A DNA stretch of 64,000 nucleotides, taken from a virus. Position 1 is the stretch's first letter; each line of letters opens with the position of its first letter. The notes below the pieces were generated by a model, which was not told the DNA's origin, did not search any database, and saw only the letters and a program-made list of their open reading frames with translations. The stretch spans positions 1 to 64,000 of the IMG/VR virus record IMGVR_UViG_3300021962_000077; one strand, 5' to 3'. The position numbers and the translations under genes were made by a program. Positions 56,741 to 64,000 of this stretch are shown one piece after another.

Positions 56741-57057
56741 CATTAAAAGGAAGAAATTTTCCTAAAGATGTCATCGCACACTGGCCTGAGGTATTCGGGG
56801 AGATAAATCTCAACGTAGTACCGCTAAAATATTTACATACTATCAGTGTGACATTTAAAGATGGCAAAGTTTGGGAAATTGATGTAACGAAAAACGGTAA
56901 GAATAATAACTGGGATTCTTTTGAAAAGGAGATCCAAGAAATATTTGTCACCTATGAGGAAAATATCGATAACATTGACTTTCAGATAAACACTGAAAAA
57001 GTCAAAAGCGATATAATAAAAACCACTGCAAAATTTTTAAAGAAAAAGAAATTATAA
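56737..57057 (+). CDS. Conserved T4-like hypothetical protein
   Basis: 106 residues, GTG start in a GTGA overlap. FPKDVIAHWPEVFGEINLNV then YLHTISVTFKDGKVWEIDVT and DFQINTEKVKSDIIKTTAKF resemble a small conserved protein of T4-like marine phages. Ends Lys-rich (FLKKKKL). Function unknown. Confidence 0.68.
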   Translation: MTLKGRNFPKDVIAHWPEVFGEINLNVVPLKYLHTISVTFKDGKVWEIDVTKNGKNNNWDSFEKEIQEIFVTYEENIDNIDFQINTEKVKSDIIKTTAKFLKKKKL

Positions 57058-57744
57058 ATGAAAGTCAGATTACTGTCATATAGTCAACCAACAGAAGAAT
57101 TTTTTGATCAGGGAATTTCTGATGCTCAAGAGTTAATTGCTTATTGTGCTAGAGTATCTAATCCAAGTAATCAACTTAATACTGATACTAGTGAAAAACT
57201 AATTAGATATCTAATCAAACATCAGCACTGGAGTCCTTTAGAAATGGTTAGTGCTTGTATTGAGATTACTACAACAAGAGATATTGCAAGGCAAATTTTA
57301 AGGCACAGAAGTTTTAGTTTCCAAGAATTTAGCCAACGTTATGCAGATCCTACTAAAGATCTTAATTTTGTCCTTAGAGAAGCAAGATTACAAGATCCAA
57401 AAAATAGACAGAACAGCATCGATGTTGTACAAGACACTCCAGAATCACGTATTCTAGCCACAGAGTGGGAACGTGCTCAACAACGAGTGTTATATGCAGT
57501 TAAAGAAGCATACCAGTGGGCCATTGATCATGGTATTGCTAAAGAACAGGCTCGTGCTGTACTACCCGAAGGTATGATGGAAAGCCGGTTATATATGAAC
57601 GGCACACTGCGTAGTTGGATACATTTTATAGAACTACGCAGTGCTAACGGCACACAAAAAGAACATCAAGAAGTTGCCAAGGCCTGTGCCTCGGTTATTG
57701 CGACTGTATTTCCGCTTGCTTCAGACTTAATAAGTACTGATTAA
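57058..57744 (+). CDS. thyX: Flavin-dependent thymidylate synthase ThyX
   Basis: 228 residues. The ThyX motif RHR-x7-S reads RHRSFSFQEFS (about residues 81-91), with WSPLEMVSACIEITTTRDIA and the C-terminal LYMNGTLRSWIHFIELRSAN. It makes dTMP from dUMP (from the dCMP deaminase at 13502) using FAD and methylenetetrahydrofolate. Its last 50 nt overlap the convergent glycosyltransferase gene on the - strand. Confidence 0.95.
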   Translation: MKVRLLSYSQPTEEFFDQGISDAQELIAYCARVSNPSNQLNTDTSEKLIRYLIKHQHWSPLEMVSACIEITTTRDIARQILRHRSFSFQEFSQRYADPTKDLNFVLREARLQDPKNRQNSIDVVQDTPESRILATEWERAQQRVLYAVKEAYQWAIDHGIAKEQARAVLPEGMMESRLYMNGTLRSWIHFIELRSANGTQKEHQEVAKACASVIATVFPLASDLISTD

Positions 57745-58780
57745 ATCTACCTTCTAACCAAGCCCAGTCATTAATCTTACGAAGTCCTTCTGGATTTTGT
57801 TTATTATCTAATCCAAATCTTCTTCCGGCAATCGCACCTGCTACAATATATTGTCCGTAGGTTGTTTTCTTACCTCTAGTACACCATGCAGCAAGACGCT
57901 TATCTGTTTCTAACTGAACTTGTCGATCAATTACTGCACTTGCTAGTTTAGCACATTCTCTAAATGCAGCTCTCCAGCTAGCGAAAGGACTAGTGTCAAA
58001 AGTATTATAATTACTTATTTGCTCCATAATCTTAATATTTGCGCCGATACTAGTAGTTACGTCTACACTGTCTCTGCTAGCTTGAAGTATTAAGTGTCTA
58101 GGAATAAGTTTTACTCCGCCATTACCATAGATTAAGTCATTAACTCTGTTTTTACTTTGCCAAATATGGACTACGTCAAAGTCCCAGCTTGGCACTTCAT
58201 AATCGAAATTAAAATCTTCAGCTATCTCTGCATCTGCATCAACTACCCAGAAAAAATCTGTAGAGCTAGAAACGGCTGCACAAAAATGAGCATTAAAAAT
58301 ACCTTTAATATTTTTTATATGTTTTGCATGTGGATATTTTGTTAACAGATGTTGAAAATTTATATCTGCATTTTTTTCTTTATATGACAAAAAGAATACA
58401 TCATATAACTTATTATAAAATACACCAAAGTCAATAAACTTTACATTATTAAAAAAGTTTTTTTCAAACTCATCATCTGTAAACTTATAGTCTTTAGGAA
58501 TTAAAAATAAATTTGAATACTTTAATAGCTGGTGATGTACATATGACTCGTCCCATTTAGGAATTGTAAAATGCTGCATATCTTTAGACATGCCTATGTC
58601 AGCAGGAATAAGCCAAAACATTTTTGTATTAATTTGAGCTTGAAGTCTTTTAGCGTATATAACGTAATTAAATTCTTTATCAACTTGAATAGTTTTAGAC
58701 TTTGGATATTTTGCCTTTAACCAATTAAGTTTATACTCGGGGAAATCTTTCTGATGATAAAACACAATATCGTAAAACAT
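57695..58780 (-). CDS. GT-A glycosyltransferase-like with duplicated N-terminal half
   Basis: 361 residues. The second half has a GT-A core: DVFFLSYKEKNADINFQHLL, WVVDADAEIAEDF (DxD-like metal site), VNDLIYGNGGVKLIPR and FASWRAAFRECAKLA. The first ~110 residues repeat the same order (YDIVFYHQKDFPEYKLNWLK, MFWLIPADIGMSKDM) with the DxD degenerated, so it looks like an internal duplication with one dead copy. The next - strand gene is a paralogue. Coupled by overlap to it. Acceptor unknown; phage tail or host surface glycan. Confidence 0.7.
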   Translation of the reverse strand: MFYDIVFYHQKDFPEYKLNWLKAKYPKSKTIQVDKEFNYVIYAKRLQAQINTKMFWLIPADIGMSKDMQHFTIPKWDESYVHHQLLKYSNLFLIPKDYKFTDDEFEKNFFNNVKFIDFGVFYNKLYDVFFLSYKEKNADINFQHLLTKYPHAKHIKNIKGIFNAHFCAAVSSSTDFFWVVDADAEIAEDFNFDYEVPSWDFDVVHIWQSKNRVNDLIYGNGGVKLIPRHLILQASRDSVDVTTSIGANIKIMEQISNYNTFDTSPFASWRAAFRECAKLASAVIDRQVQLETDKRLAAWCTRGKKTTYGQYIVAGAIAGRRFGLDNKQNPEGLRKINDWAWLEGRFNQYLLSLKQAEIQSQ

Positions 58781-59700
58781 TATTCTTTGTCCAATACTTT
58801 AAAATCTAATCTTGTATAATCAACATGCACCATTTTAAAAAACTTACTGGCATTTGCATCAAGTATACTAATAGGTAAATCTAGTCGTGATTTCAATTCG
58901 ACTCCTAGACGTTCTGCTTCTTGTAAAGCTTCATCGTCTGTTTTAGCAGATAATGAATTCCAAATTGTATCTAGGTGATCGAAATCTCTTACGTTTACAT
59001 AATCCCATGATTTATCAAAGTTTGTCATGTAACAACCTTGCCTTGATCCAAGTATTGCCCATACTCCATTTGGTACATCCATGCCAACATTCATCCATGT
59101 TACAAGTCTATGCAAATTTTTCCAATGGATTTGATTAATAAATGTGCCAGGGTCTACTGTTACACCCCTATCTAAACTCATCTTAACGCCTTCACGGAAT
59201 CCTGCACGCCATGCTTGGTATGGACTAGCATTGTTATGCACATTGCTATAACAAGCATTCATTTGAATATATTCAGCATCCCAACAAAAATCAACTTGGG
59301 CATTAGGATCGTCAGCAGGTGCGTTTTCATGCGTTTTCATGTTTAACACGTATTCCTTTGGCCACAACTTCAGTCCACCGTTTCCGTACATAAGACCATT
59401 TATAGCGTTATATCCTGCCCAAGAAATTACACATTTTGTCAAATCTTTATTTGTATCAAAGTCAACTTCTTGATTAAAAAATTCTTCACGAACAATATTA
59501 TCACCGTCAACTGTAATAAATCTATCTGTTTCGCTTAATTTAGCACAGGCTTTATGGGCAGCATCGCTACCTTTAACTCCATGTACACGTTTAGCCCAAG
59601 GTGCTTTATTGCATAAGTCTGCATAATTTTTTTCAGCATTAGGTTCGTCGTAACTAAGATATATAATATCAAAATCTATTATTTTAAACTTTTGGCTCAT
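58780..59700 (-). CDS. GT-A glycosyltransferase-like protein
   Basis: 306 residues. FDIIYLSYDEPNAEKNYADL, RFITVDGDNIVREEF (DGD metal site), INGLMYGNGGLKLWP and SPYQAWRAGFREGVKMSLDR match the gene at 57695, so the two are paralogues. A C-terminal ~60 residues (DEALQEAERLGVELKSRL) are different. Overlaps the next - strand gene by 17 nt. Function as for the paralogue. Confidence 0.72.
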   Translation of the reverse strand: MSQKFKIIDFDIIYLSYDEPNAEKNYADLCNKAPWAKRVHGVKGSDAAHKACAKLSETDRFITVDGDNIVREEFFNQEVDFDTNKDLTKCVISWAGYNAINGLMYGNGGLKLWPKEYVLNMKTHENAPADDPNAQVDFCWDAEYIQMNACYSNVHNNASPYQAWRAGFREGVKMSLDRGVTVDPGTFINQIHWKNLHRLVTWMNVGMDVPNGVWAILGSRQGCYMTNFDKSWDYVNVRDFDHLDTIWNSLSAKTDDEALQEAERLGVELKSRLDLPISILDANASKFFKMVHVDYTRLDFKVLDKE

Positions 59701-60331
59701 ATTTTTCCTTTAATGCATATGAATCAAAAAATTTGATAGTAAACAATCTTATTTTAGAAGTAATTGATTCTACTATCATTTCGTGCGGAACAGTAACTGA
59801 TCCTTTGGCAATTAATTCATTTAAATCAACATTAAATACTCTGTATAAAATATTTTTGTTTTCTTGAGATGTAACATAAACTTGTTTCATATAGTTGGCA
59901 ACAGCATTATGTAATCGTTGTTTTTCTTCCTCATCTAATACTATTACCCAATTTTTATTTTCAATGTCGTTTAAGATAGTAATAGTAGCTGGATTATCCG
60001 TTTGGGGTATTAAAATTAATGTTGACGACTTAGAATTTAAAGTAACAATTTTAGGAACAATATCAAATTTGTTATTTACATCAGTAACTACTTTAAATTG
60101 TGCAGTACTTTCCCCGCTAGGGATTAAACTGCTGAGATCCTCACTATTAATTTCAAAGCAAGGTACTTCTATATTAGAATTCTGTCGATCAGTAATAGAT
60201 AAAATATCACCTGTTACTTTATCAAAGTACACATATCTTGTATTACTAAATTTTAAAGATGCTTCAATTTCAGCAAGTTCTTCAGGAGTTAGATCAAACT
60301 CAACTTCTAAATCTTCATATTCTTCATTCAT
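59684..60331 (-). CDS. Hypothetical protein among glycosyltransferase genes
   Basis: 215 residues. Acidic N-terminus (EEYEDLEVEFDLTPEELAEI), beta-rich centre (DILSITDRQNSNIEVPCFEI; ATITILNDIENKNWVIVLDE), helical end. No catalytic motif. Could be a virion component or acceptor of glycosylation; not established. Confidence 0.58.
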   Translation of the reverse strand: MNEEYEDLEVEFDLTPEELAEIEASLKFSNTRYVYFDKVTGDILSITDRQNSNIEVPCFEINSEDLSSLIPSGESTAQFKVVTDVNNKFDIVPKIVTLNSKSSTLILIPQTDNPATITILNDIENKNWVIVLDEEEKQRLHNAVANYMKQVYVTSQENKNILYRVFNVDLNELIAKGSVTVPHEMIVESITSKIRLFTIKFFDSYALKEKYEPKV

Positions 60332-61160
60332 TGATCTTCTCCAAGTATGTAACTATATCATCTGTTAAGAATTCATTTTCTATATAATGAAAAATACCTG
60401 TTTGTCTGTATTGGTTAACGTAAAATTCAAATTCGTCATTAAAATAATAGTCACATGCATTAACCCAACTATCATGTACCGTAGGCCATCCTTGAATGTT
60501 AGGTCTCATATGAGCAAATGATACATTTAATCTTGGTTGCACTACTGCATCATCCATTCCAGTAATTTTTAAAGCTATAGCGGCACTAACGTCCATACTT
60601 AACCATCTTTGTTTAGCCTTAGGAGTTAATTTGCTATACGTTGTTTGCCAATTATTAACAATAAATTCAAGTGTTTTATAAAAAGCAAAAGCTTCTGGTG
60701 TCTTTTTAAAATAATGAAAACCAAAATAAACATTTGGAAGATCGTTATAAACAAACACCTGTCTATTTAATTCATTGGAAACAATATTTCCTCTATAATC
60801 TTTTACAGACGATGCAAAAAATATTTCGTGATTTGATAATAATTCCCATTTAGATACTAGATCATCTAAGACAATCATATCTGTATCTAATACGATAGTC
60901 TCATCATACGGTGAAGCATGGATGAATTTCCATCTATTTTCAACTTTCCATGCAGATTCTTCTGCATGGTCCTTCCAAGGAATTGGAATAACTTGATCAA
61001 ACACTGCTAGATATTGTTCTGGTACTTGATCATTAGTGATAATACTAATAGCAGAATATGTTGACTGTGTTTTTTTAATTGATAATGCAAGTGCATAGGC
61101 TTGTCTTACATAATCTATGCCTTCGCTGTTTTGTGCTAAAACTAAAAAACCTTTACTCAT
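60324..61160 (-). CDS. GT-A glycosyltransferase-like protein (second type)
   Basis: 278 residues. KGFLVLAQNSEGIDYVRQAY, YSAISIITNDQVPEQYLAVF, YDETIVLDTDMIVLDDLVSK (DTD metal site) and YFGFHYFKKTPEAFAFYKTL are like GT8/GT-A enzymes. The gene at 61153 is a paralogue (same KG-x-L-x-x-AQN start and ...SPYDETI). Substrate unknown. Confidence 0.72.
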   Translation of the reverse strand: MSKGFLVLAQNSEGIDYVRQAYALALSIKKTQSTYSAISIITNDQVPEQYLAVFDQVIPIPWKDHAEESAWKVENRWKFIHASPYDETIVLDTDMIVLDDLVSKWELLSNHEIFFASSVKDYRGNIVSNELNRQVFVYNDLPNVYFGFHYFKKTPEAFAFYKTLEFIVNNWQTTYSKLTPKAKQRWLSMDVSAAIALKITGMDDAVVQPRLNVSFAHMRPNIQGWPTVHDSWVNACDYYFNDEFEFYVNQYRQTGIFHYIENEFLTDDIVTYLEKINE

Positions 61161-61992
61161 TTATACATCTCGCTAAACTATACTTGTTCATAACATGAAT
61201 ATCTAAATTATCAGTTTTTATTAGAGTATATTCTCCAATATAATTTTGTTTTTCAACTAGCATAGTCATTGACGTATCTGTTGATGACACTAGTACATCC
61301 CTATCACGTGTATAGTACAATTTTCCAGGTAATGAACTTATTAAACTAGCACCGGTGCTACCATTTAACATATGAATAGCTATGCTAAAAGCATAATCAT
61401 TTCTAAAACTACTTGGTCCAATTGCATAAAGTAGCCTATAGTAGGCCCAATTATATCTAATGTGTTGTACAATTTTAAAAAAAGATTTAGCTAAAGATGT
61501 TTTTTTAAAATAAAAAACTGTTGCCCAATAAAAAGGTATTGTGTATTGATTAAAATATTCAAAACTACTTGTATCGCGCCACTGTGCTAGATCGTAACCT
61601 GTTTTATATATAGCAAGATCACTTTCTAAATCCCAAACTTGATTTAAATTATCAGAATTTAAAATATAATCTACATCCATTATTATTGTTTCGTCATATG
61701 GGCTTATGTCATATGCATCTGCTCTAGTGAAATTTTTCCATGGCAGAACTTTATTAGTAATAGATCCATCATAAAATTGTTTTTTTTGAACATATGATGA
61801 ATTAATATCTATAATATGTTCAAATACATTAATTTTTTCTGGGTACGTTCTCTCAATGTAATCCCTATTGTCTGTAGCAAGTGTAACAGAAACATTTAAA
61901 AATTTTTTGATTCGATCTGCGGCAAAAATAGCCATCTGAACATAGTCAATATCAGGGTTATTTTGAGCAAATAAAAGAACACCCTTGCTCAT
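61153..61992 (-). CDS. GT-A glycosyltransferase-like protein (second type)
   Basis: 279 residues. KGVLLFAQNNPDIDYVQMAI, SPYDETIIMDVDYILNSDNL (DVD metal site) and TVFYFKKTSLAKSFFKIVQH parallel the gene at 60324. It overlaps the genes on either side (8 and 4 nt). The N-terminus and core are conserved but the middle differs, so specificity may differ. Confidence 0.72.
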   Translation of the reverse strand: MSKGVLLFAQNNPDIDYVQMAIFAADRIKKFLNVSVTLATDNRDYIERTYPEKINVFEHIIDINSSYVQKKQFYDGSITNKVLPWKNFTRADAYDISPYDETIIMDVDYILNSDNLNQVWDLESDLAIYKTGYDLAQWRDTSSFEYFNQYTIPFYWATVFYFKKTSLAKSFFKIVQHIRYNWAYYRLLYAIGPSSFRNDYAFSIAIHMLNGSTGASLISSLPGKLYYTRDRDVLVSSTDTSMTMLVEKQNYIGEYTLIKTDNLDIHVMNKYSLARCINE

Positions 61993-62336
61993 ACTGAAAT
62001 TAAATCCTGAATTCTACGTTTAGATTTGATTTCGGAGTACTTAGAAAAGTATTCATTACTGGCTTTAAAATATTGAGATGATATTTCTTCATGAAAAGTT
62101 TTTATATTTTCAATATTAACTGGTATTTGATTAATGTCTATTAGTATACAGTTCAAACTTCCTGCATCAATAATCGATTTTACAAATGAAATTAGTTCTA
62201 GTGTGATATGAAAACTAGAACCATTTACATAATAAATTAAATTTTGTTGAAATTCTTCAAACGCTGCATTACGTTGATTTGTCAGAGTAGCCATATAATT
62301 GGCTGTTTGAAATGCTTTTTCTAATTGCTCGTCCAT
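61989..62336 (-). CDS. Small conserved phage protein near tail genes
   Basis: 115 residues. DEQLEKAFQTANYMATLTNQ, FEEFQQNLIYYVNGSSFHIT; an alpha-helical protein of a kind often found next to fibre genes in T4-like marine phages. Function unknown. Its RBS GGGAG lies inside an 11-bp hairpin upstream. Confidence 0.66.
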   Translation of the reverse strand: MDEQLEKAFQTANYMATLTNQRNAAFEEFQQNLIYYVNGSSFHITLELISFVKSIIDAGSLNCILIDINQIPVNIENIKTFHEEISSQYFKASNEYFSKYSEIKSKRRIQDLISV

Positions 62337-62339
62337 GAG

Positions 62340-62377
62340 ATCTCCCGCTGTATAGTGTAATTATCTCAGCGGGAGAT
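62340..62377 (-). promoter_or_regulatory. RBS-covering hairpin with late-box-like loop
   Basis: An 11-bp perfect inverted repeat (ATCTCCCGCTG / CAGCGGGAGAT, 62340-62350 and 62367-62377) with a 16-nt loop. On the - strand the 3' arm contains the RBS GGGAG (62346-62342), 5 nt before the ATG at 62336. The loop carries GATAATTA (62365-62358), one mismatch from GATAAATA; initiation about 6 nt on would give RNA without the 5' arm. Confidence 0.55.
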
Positions 62378-62396
62378 GATAGATAACTAATTCTGG

Positions 62397-63353
62397 TTAC
62401 AGAGTTGTTTGGTTAGCAATCGTTGGAGTGATTGCAAATGCACCTTGAATTGGAGTAACTGTAAAGGTACTTGTAATTGTACCGCTTAGAACTTCGTCAA
62501 TCGCTGGGCCAATACCAGTTTGAGTGCCTAAGTCTCCGTCAGTTAATGTTGCTGTAAGTTCAATTACATACGGACTTGTAGTAACATATCTCGCCTGAAC
62601 AGTAAATGTGTTAAGAGCATAAGGAGCACTTTGAGTACTAGTATAAATTGTTTGATTAACACCCGACAGTGTAATGCTACTAGTAGTACCGCTTGCTCCG
62701 CTGCGTGTAACAGTAAATGCTCCAAATGTAGAACTACTTTGATTAACAGCAAATGTTAAGGTACCCATACCAGATAATGTATTAACCCATGCTGTGTATT
62801 TGTTGTTTACAACACCACTGGCCAAACTAGCTGTGTAATTAATTTTTCCGCCTGCATTGAAGAAATATCTAGCTTGCACAGTGTCTGTTAGTGTAACTCT
62901 AGCCACATGTGTGATAGATGGAGCTGTTAAAGTTGTACCCCATGCAGTAGATCTGGTAGATGTTACTGCAGAACTGCCTAGTTGTGAACCGGCTGCTAGG
63001 AACCTGTCAGTTACAACTGCACTAGCAACACCTTGATACTGTGTTACGATAGCATTAGAAATAACTGTACCGCTAGCAATCGTAACCAAGTTAGCCCATG
63101 CAGGACCTTGTCCTGTACCAGTGCCTACTGATCCGATCTGTTTTGTTCGTGCTTTTGCTAAATCAGTTCTTAAATTAATCCAGCTTGAAGCACGAATAAT
63201 GCTACCAGCTGTTACGGCCGAGCTGGCCAATGATTGGCCGTAGCCATATCTCGAGTCTGCTAAATCAGTTGCTGGATTAGTACCACCTGTACCAAGAACT
63301 GCTGCTGCTTTTTTTTGAATAGCGTTAAATGTCGCTGCTGAAATTGTTGCCAT
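62397..63353 (-). CDS. Virion structural protein
   Basis: 318 residues, RBS AAGGA. Thr/Ser/Ala/Val-rich beta structure, with TISAATFNAIQKKAAAVLGT at the start, ARYFFNAGGKINYTASLASG in the middle and a repeat-like TGTITSTFTVTPIQGA end. This is typical of T4-like fibre or tail-associated proteins. No enzymatic motif. Confidence 0.7.
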   Translation of the reverse strand: MATISAATFNAIQKKAAAVLGTGGTNPATDLADSRYGYGQSLASSAVTAGSIIRASSWINLRTDLAKARTKQIGSVGTGTGQGPAWANLVTIASGTVISNAIVTQYQGVASAVVTDRFLAAGSQLGSSAVTSTRSTAWGTTLTAPSITHVARVTLTDTVQARYFFNAGGKINYTASLASGVVNNKYTAWVNTLSGMGTLTFAVNQSSSTFGAFTVTRSGASGTTSSITLSGVNQTIYTSTQSAPYALNTFTVQARYVTTSPYVIELTATLTDGDLGTQTGIGPAIDEVLSGTITSTFTVTPIQGAFAITPTIANQTTL

Positions 63354-63365
63354 TTCTTTAATTCC

Positions 63366-64000
63366 TTATATAATAATTGCTTCTACAAGCTTCACACCAG
63401 CATCATTACTTGATTCAAGTGCTATTGCAAACGTGTCTGGAAAACTACTTGCTCTTACAGGAGTGCCTACTAATAATAAACGGGCAGCACCTGCGCATCC
63501 ATTACTAGAAGCAACTAGTCTATCACCTTTTTGTACTGGTCCAAGAACTTTTATTGGTACTCGACCCTTAAGAGCGACCGGTGTGCCACCAGCTAGACCT
63601 TGATTCATCAAGTAAGCGGGCGCTGCACTCACAGCTCCAAATGCTCTTGATCCAGGTTGGCATGCAGTTACTTCTTGTTCTCCACCTACCATTAGTACAG
63701 TACCTACTTCGTATTCTGCATCGGCAAGGTATTTCTCTGCCAAGTCAGCTTCATCTGCAAATATTGCATTACCTCTGAAGGTAACAGCATAGATATCTCC
63801 TGCGCTGTCACGTGCCGCTACAGTATTAACAGTATTAGCAGTGTCGGCTAATAGATAAGATCCACCATCGACTTGCAATCTATCAGATTGAGTGGCTGTT
63901 CCATAGAAATTATCTGCCCAAACTTCGGTAAATCCTAGCGATGAATTACCTATTTTGCTGACTGCATCAGTGACCGGTAATAGATCTCTACCCGATAACT
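63366..64000 (-). CDS. Tail fibre protein, C-terminal part (truncated by window edge)
   Basis: The frame is open to the right edge, so the 5' end lies outside; about 210 residues are visible. SGRDLLPVTDAVSKIGNSSL, FTEVWADNFYGTATQSDRLQ and ADEADLAEKYLADAEYEVGT form the fibre-end pattern in which (A/Y)DLAEKY precedes the terminal module. The rest (GGEQEV, ALKGRVPIKVLGPVQKGDRL) is a compact C-terminal domain, also common on phage fibres. Confidence 0.75.
   Translation of the reverse strand, partial: LSGRDLLPVTDAVSKIGNSSLGFTEVWADNFYGTATQSDRLQVDGGSYLLADTANTVNTVAARDSAGDIYAVTFRGNAIFADEADLAEKYLADAEYEVGTVLMVGGEQEVTACQPGSRAFGAVSAAPAYLMNQGLAGGTPVALKGRVPIKVLGPVQKGDRLVASSNGCAGAARLLLVGTPVRASSFPDTFAIALESSNDAGVKLVEAIII

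Noticed and set aside
1-64000. Prophage integration features (integrase, att sites, repressor)
   Set aside because: No integrase, recombinase, repressor or flanking bacterial genes were recognised; lytic T4-like content throughout.
1-64000. tRNA genes
   Set aside because: No convincing cloverleaf was noticed by eye; a tRNA scan would be needed to be sure.

Overview
The window is one continuous piece of an AT-rich, tailed double-stranded DNA phage genome of the T4-like superfamily. Hallmark genes are family B DNA polymerase (gp43-like), sliding clamp (gp45-like), clamp loader ATPase (gp44-like), a FEN-type RNase H exonuclease, a DsbA-like late-transcription DNA-binding protein, ThyX, dCMP deaminase, PhoH, and long tail-fibre genes at both edges. 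Near-consensus sigma-70 promoters (TTGACA, 16-17 bp, TATAAT) and a lysis cassette with an i-spanin/o-spanin pair point to a Gram-negative host. Style and gene content resemble marine or freshwater cyanophage/pelagiphage-type T4-likes. No photosynthesis gene or tRNA was recognised, so the host is left open. Genes are packed end to end, often with ATGA-type overlaps, mostly on the + strand.

Layout: 1-9.3 kb holds tail/fibre proteins plus a papain-like protease and a fatty-acid desaturase. 9.3-14 kb holds a Pol III alpha-like fragment, GroES, a cytidylyltransferase, the clamp loader and dCMP deaminase, ending in a bidirectional terminator facing PhoH (- strand). 14.8-18.4 kb holds two unknown proteins and the lysis cassette (GH19 endolysin, i-spanin, o-spanin, holin). 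18.4-21.6 kb holds DnaJ and a ClpA-like unfoldase. 22.2-32.8 kb is a run of proteins most of which begin with a similar short leader ending in hydrophobic-x-Glu; it includes a Pol-beta-like nucleotidyltransferase, a KxDG ligase-like protein, an HxGH nucleotidylyltransferase, a metallopeptidase/deaminase fusion, a lipase and Dps. These are candidate head-internal (injected) proteins. 32.8-33.2 kb is a lone - strand secreted metalloprotease with its own promoter and terminator (moron-like). 33.8-38.9 kb is a replication block. 39.6-49.6 kb spreads a 7-deazaguanine DNA-modification pathway (DpdA, QueD-like, FolE, QueE) among a GT-B glycosyltransferase, cupin, PRTase, HIT, CDGSH-like and Bax-inhibitor-like proteins. 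50-57.7 kb holds the exonuclease, a MoxR/VWA-metallopeptidase pair and ThyX. 57.7-64 kb (- strand) holds four glycosyltransferase-like genes and virion/tail-fibre genes.

Regulation is unusually readable. Ten near-consensus sigma-70 promoters are visible, and three are nested inside hairpins of the preceding transcription unit. A T4-late-like box (nnTAAATA) recurs upstream of genes. At two places (22.2 and 51.9 kb), and probably a third (62.3 kb, - strand), that box lies inside a hairpin that covers the ribosome-binding site or start codon. A transcript starting at the late box would lack the 5' arm, so translation would be released only late. A 5-bp stem with an 8-nt loop just ahead of the polymerase gene resembles the T4 gene 43 autoregulatory operator.

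All calls are from reading the sequence and from family knowledge; no database search was run.
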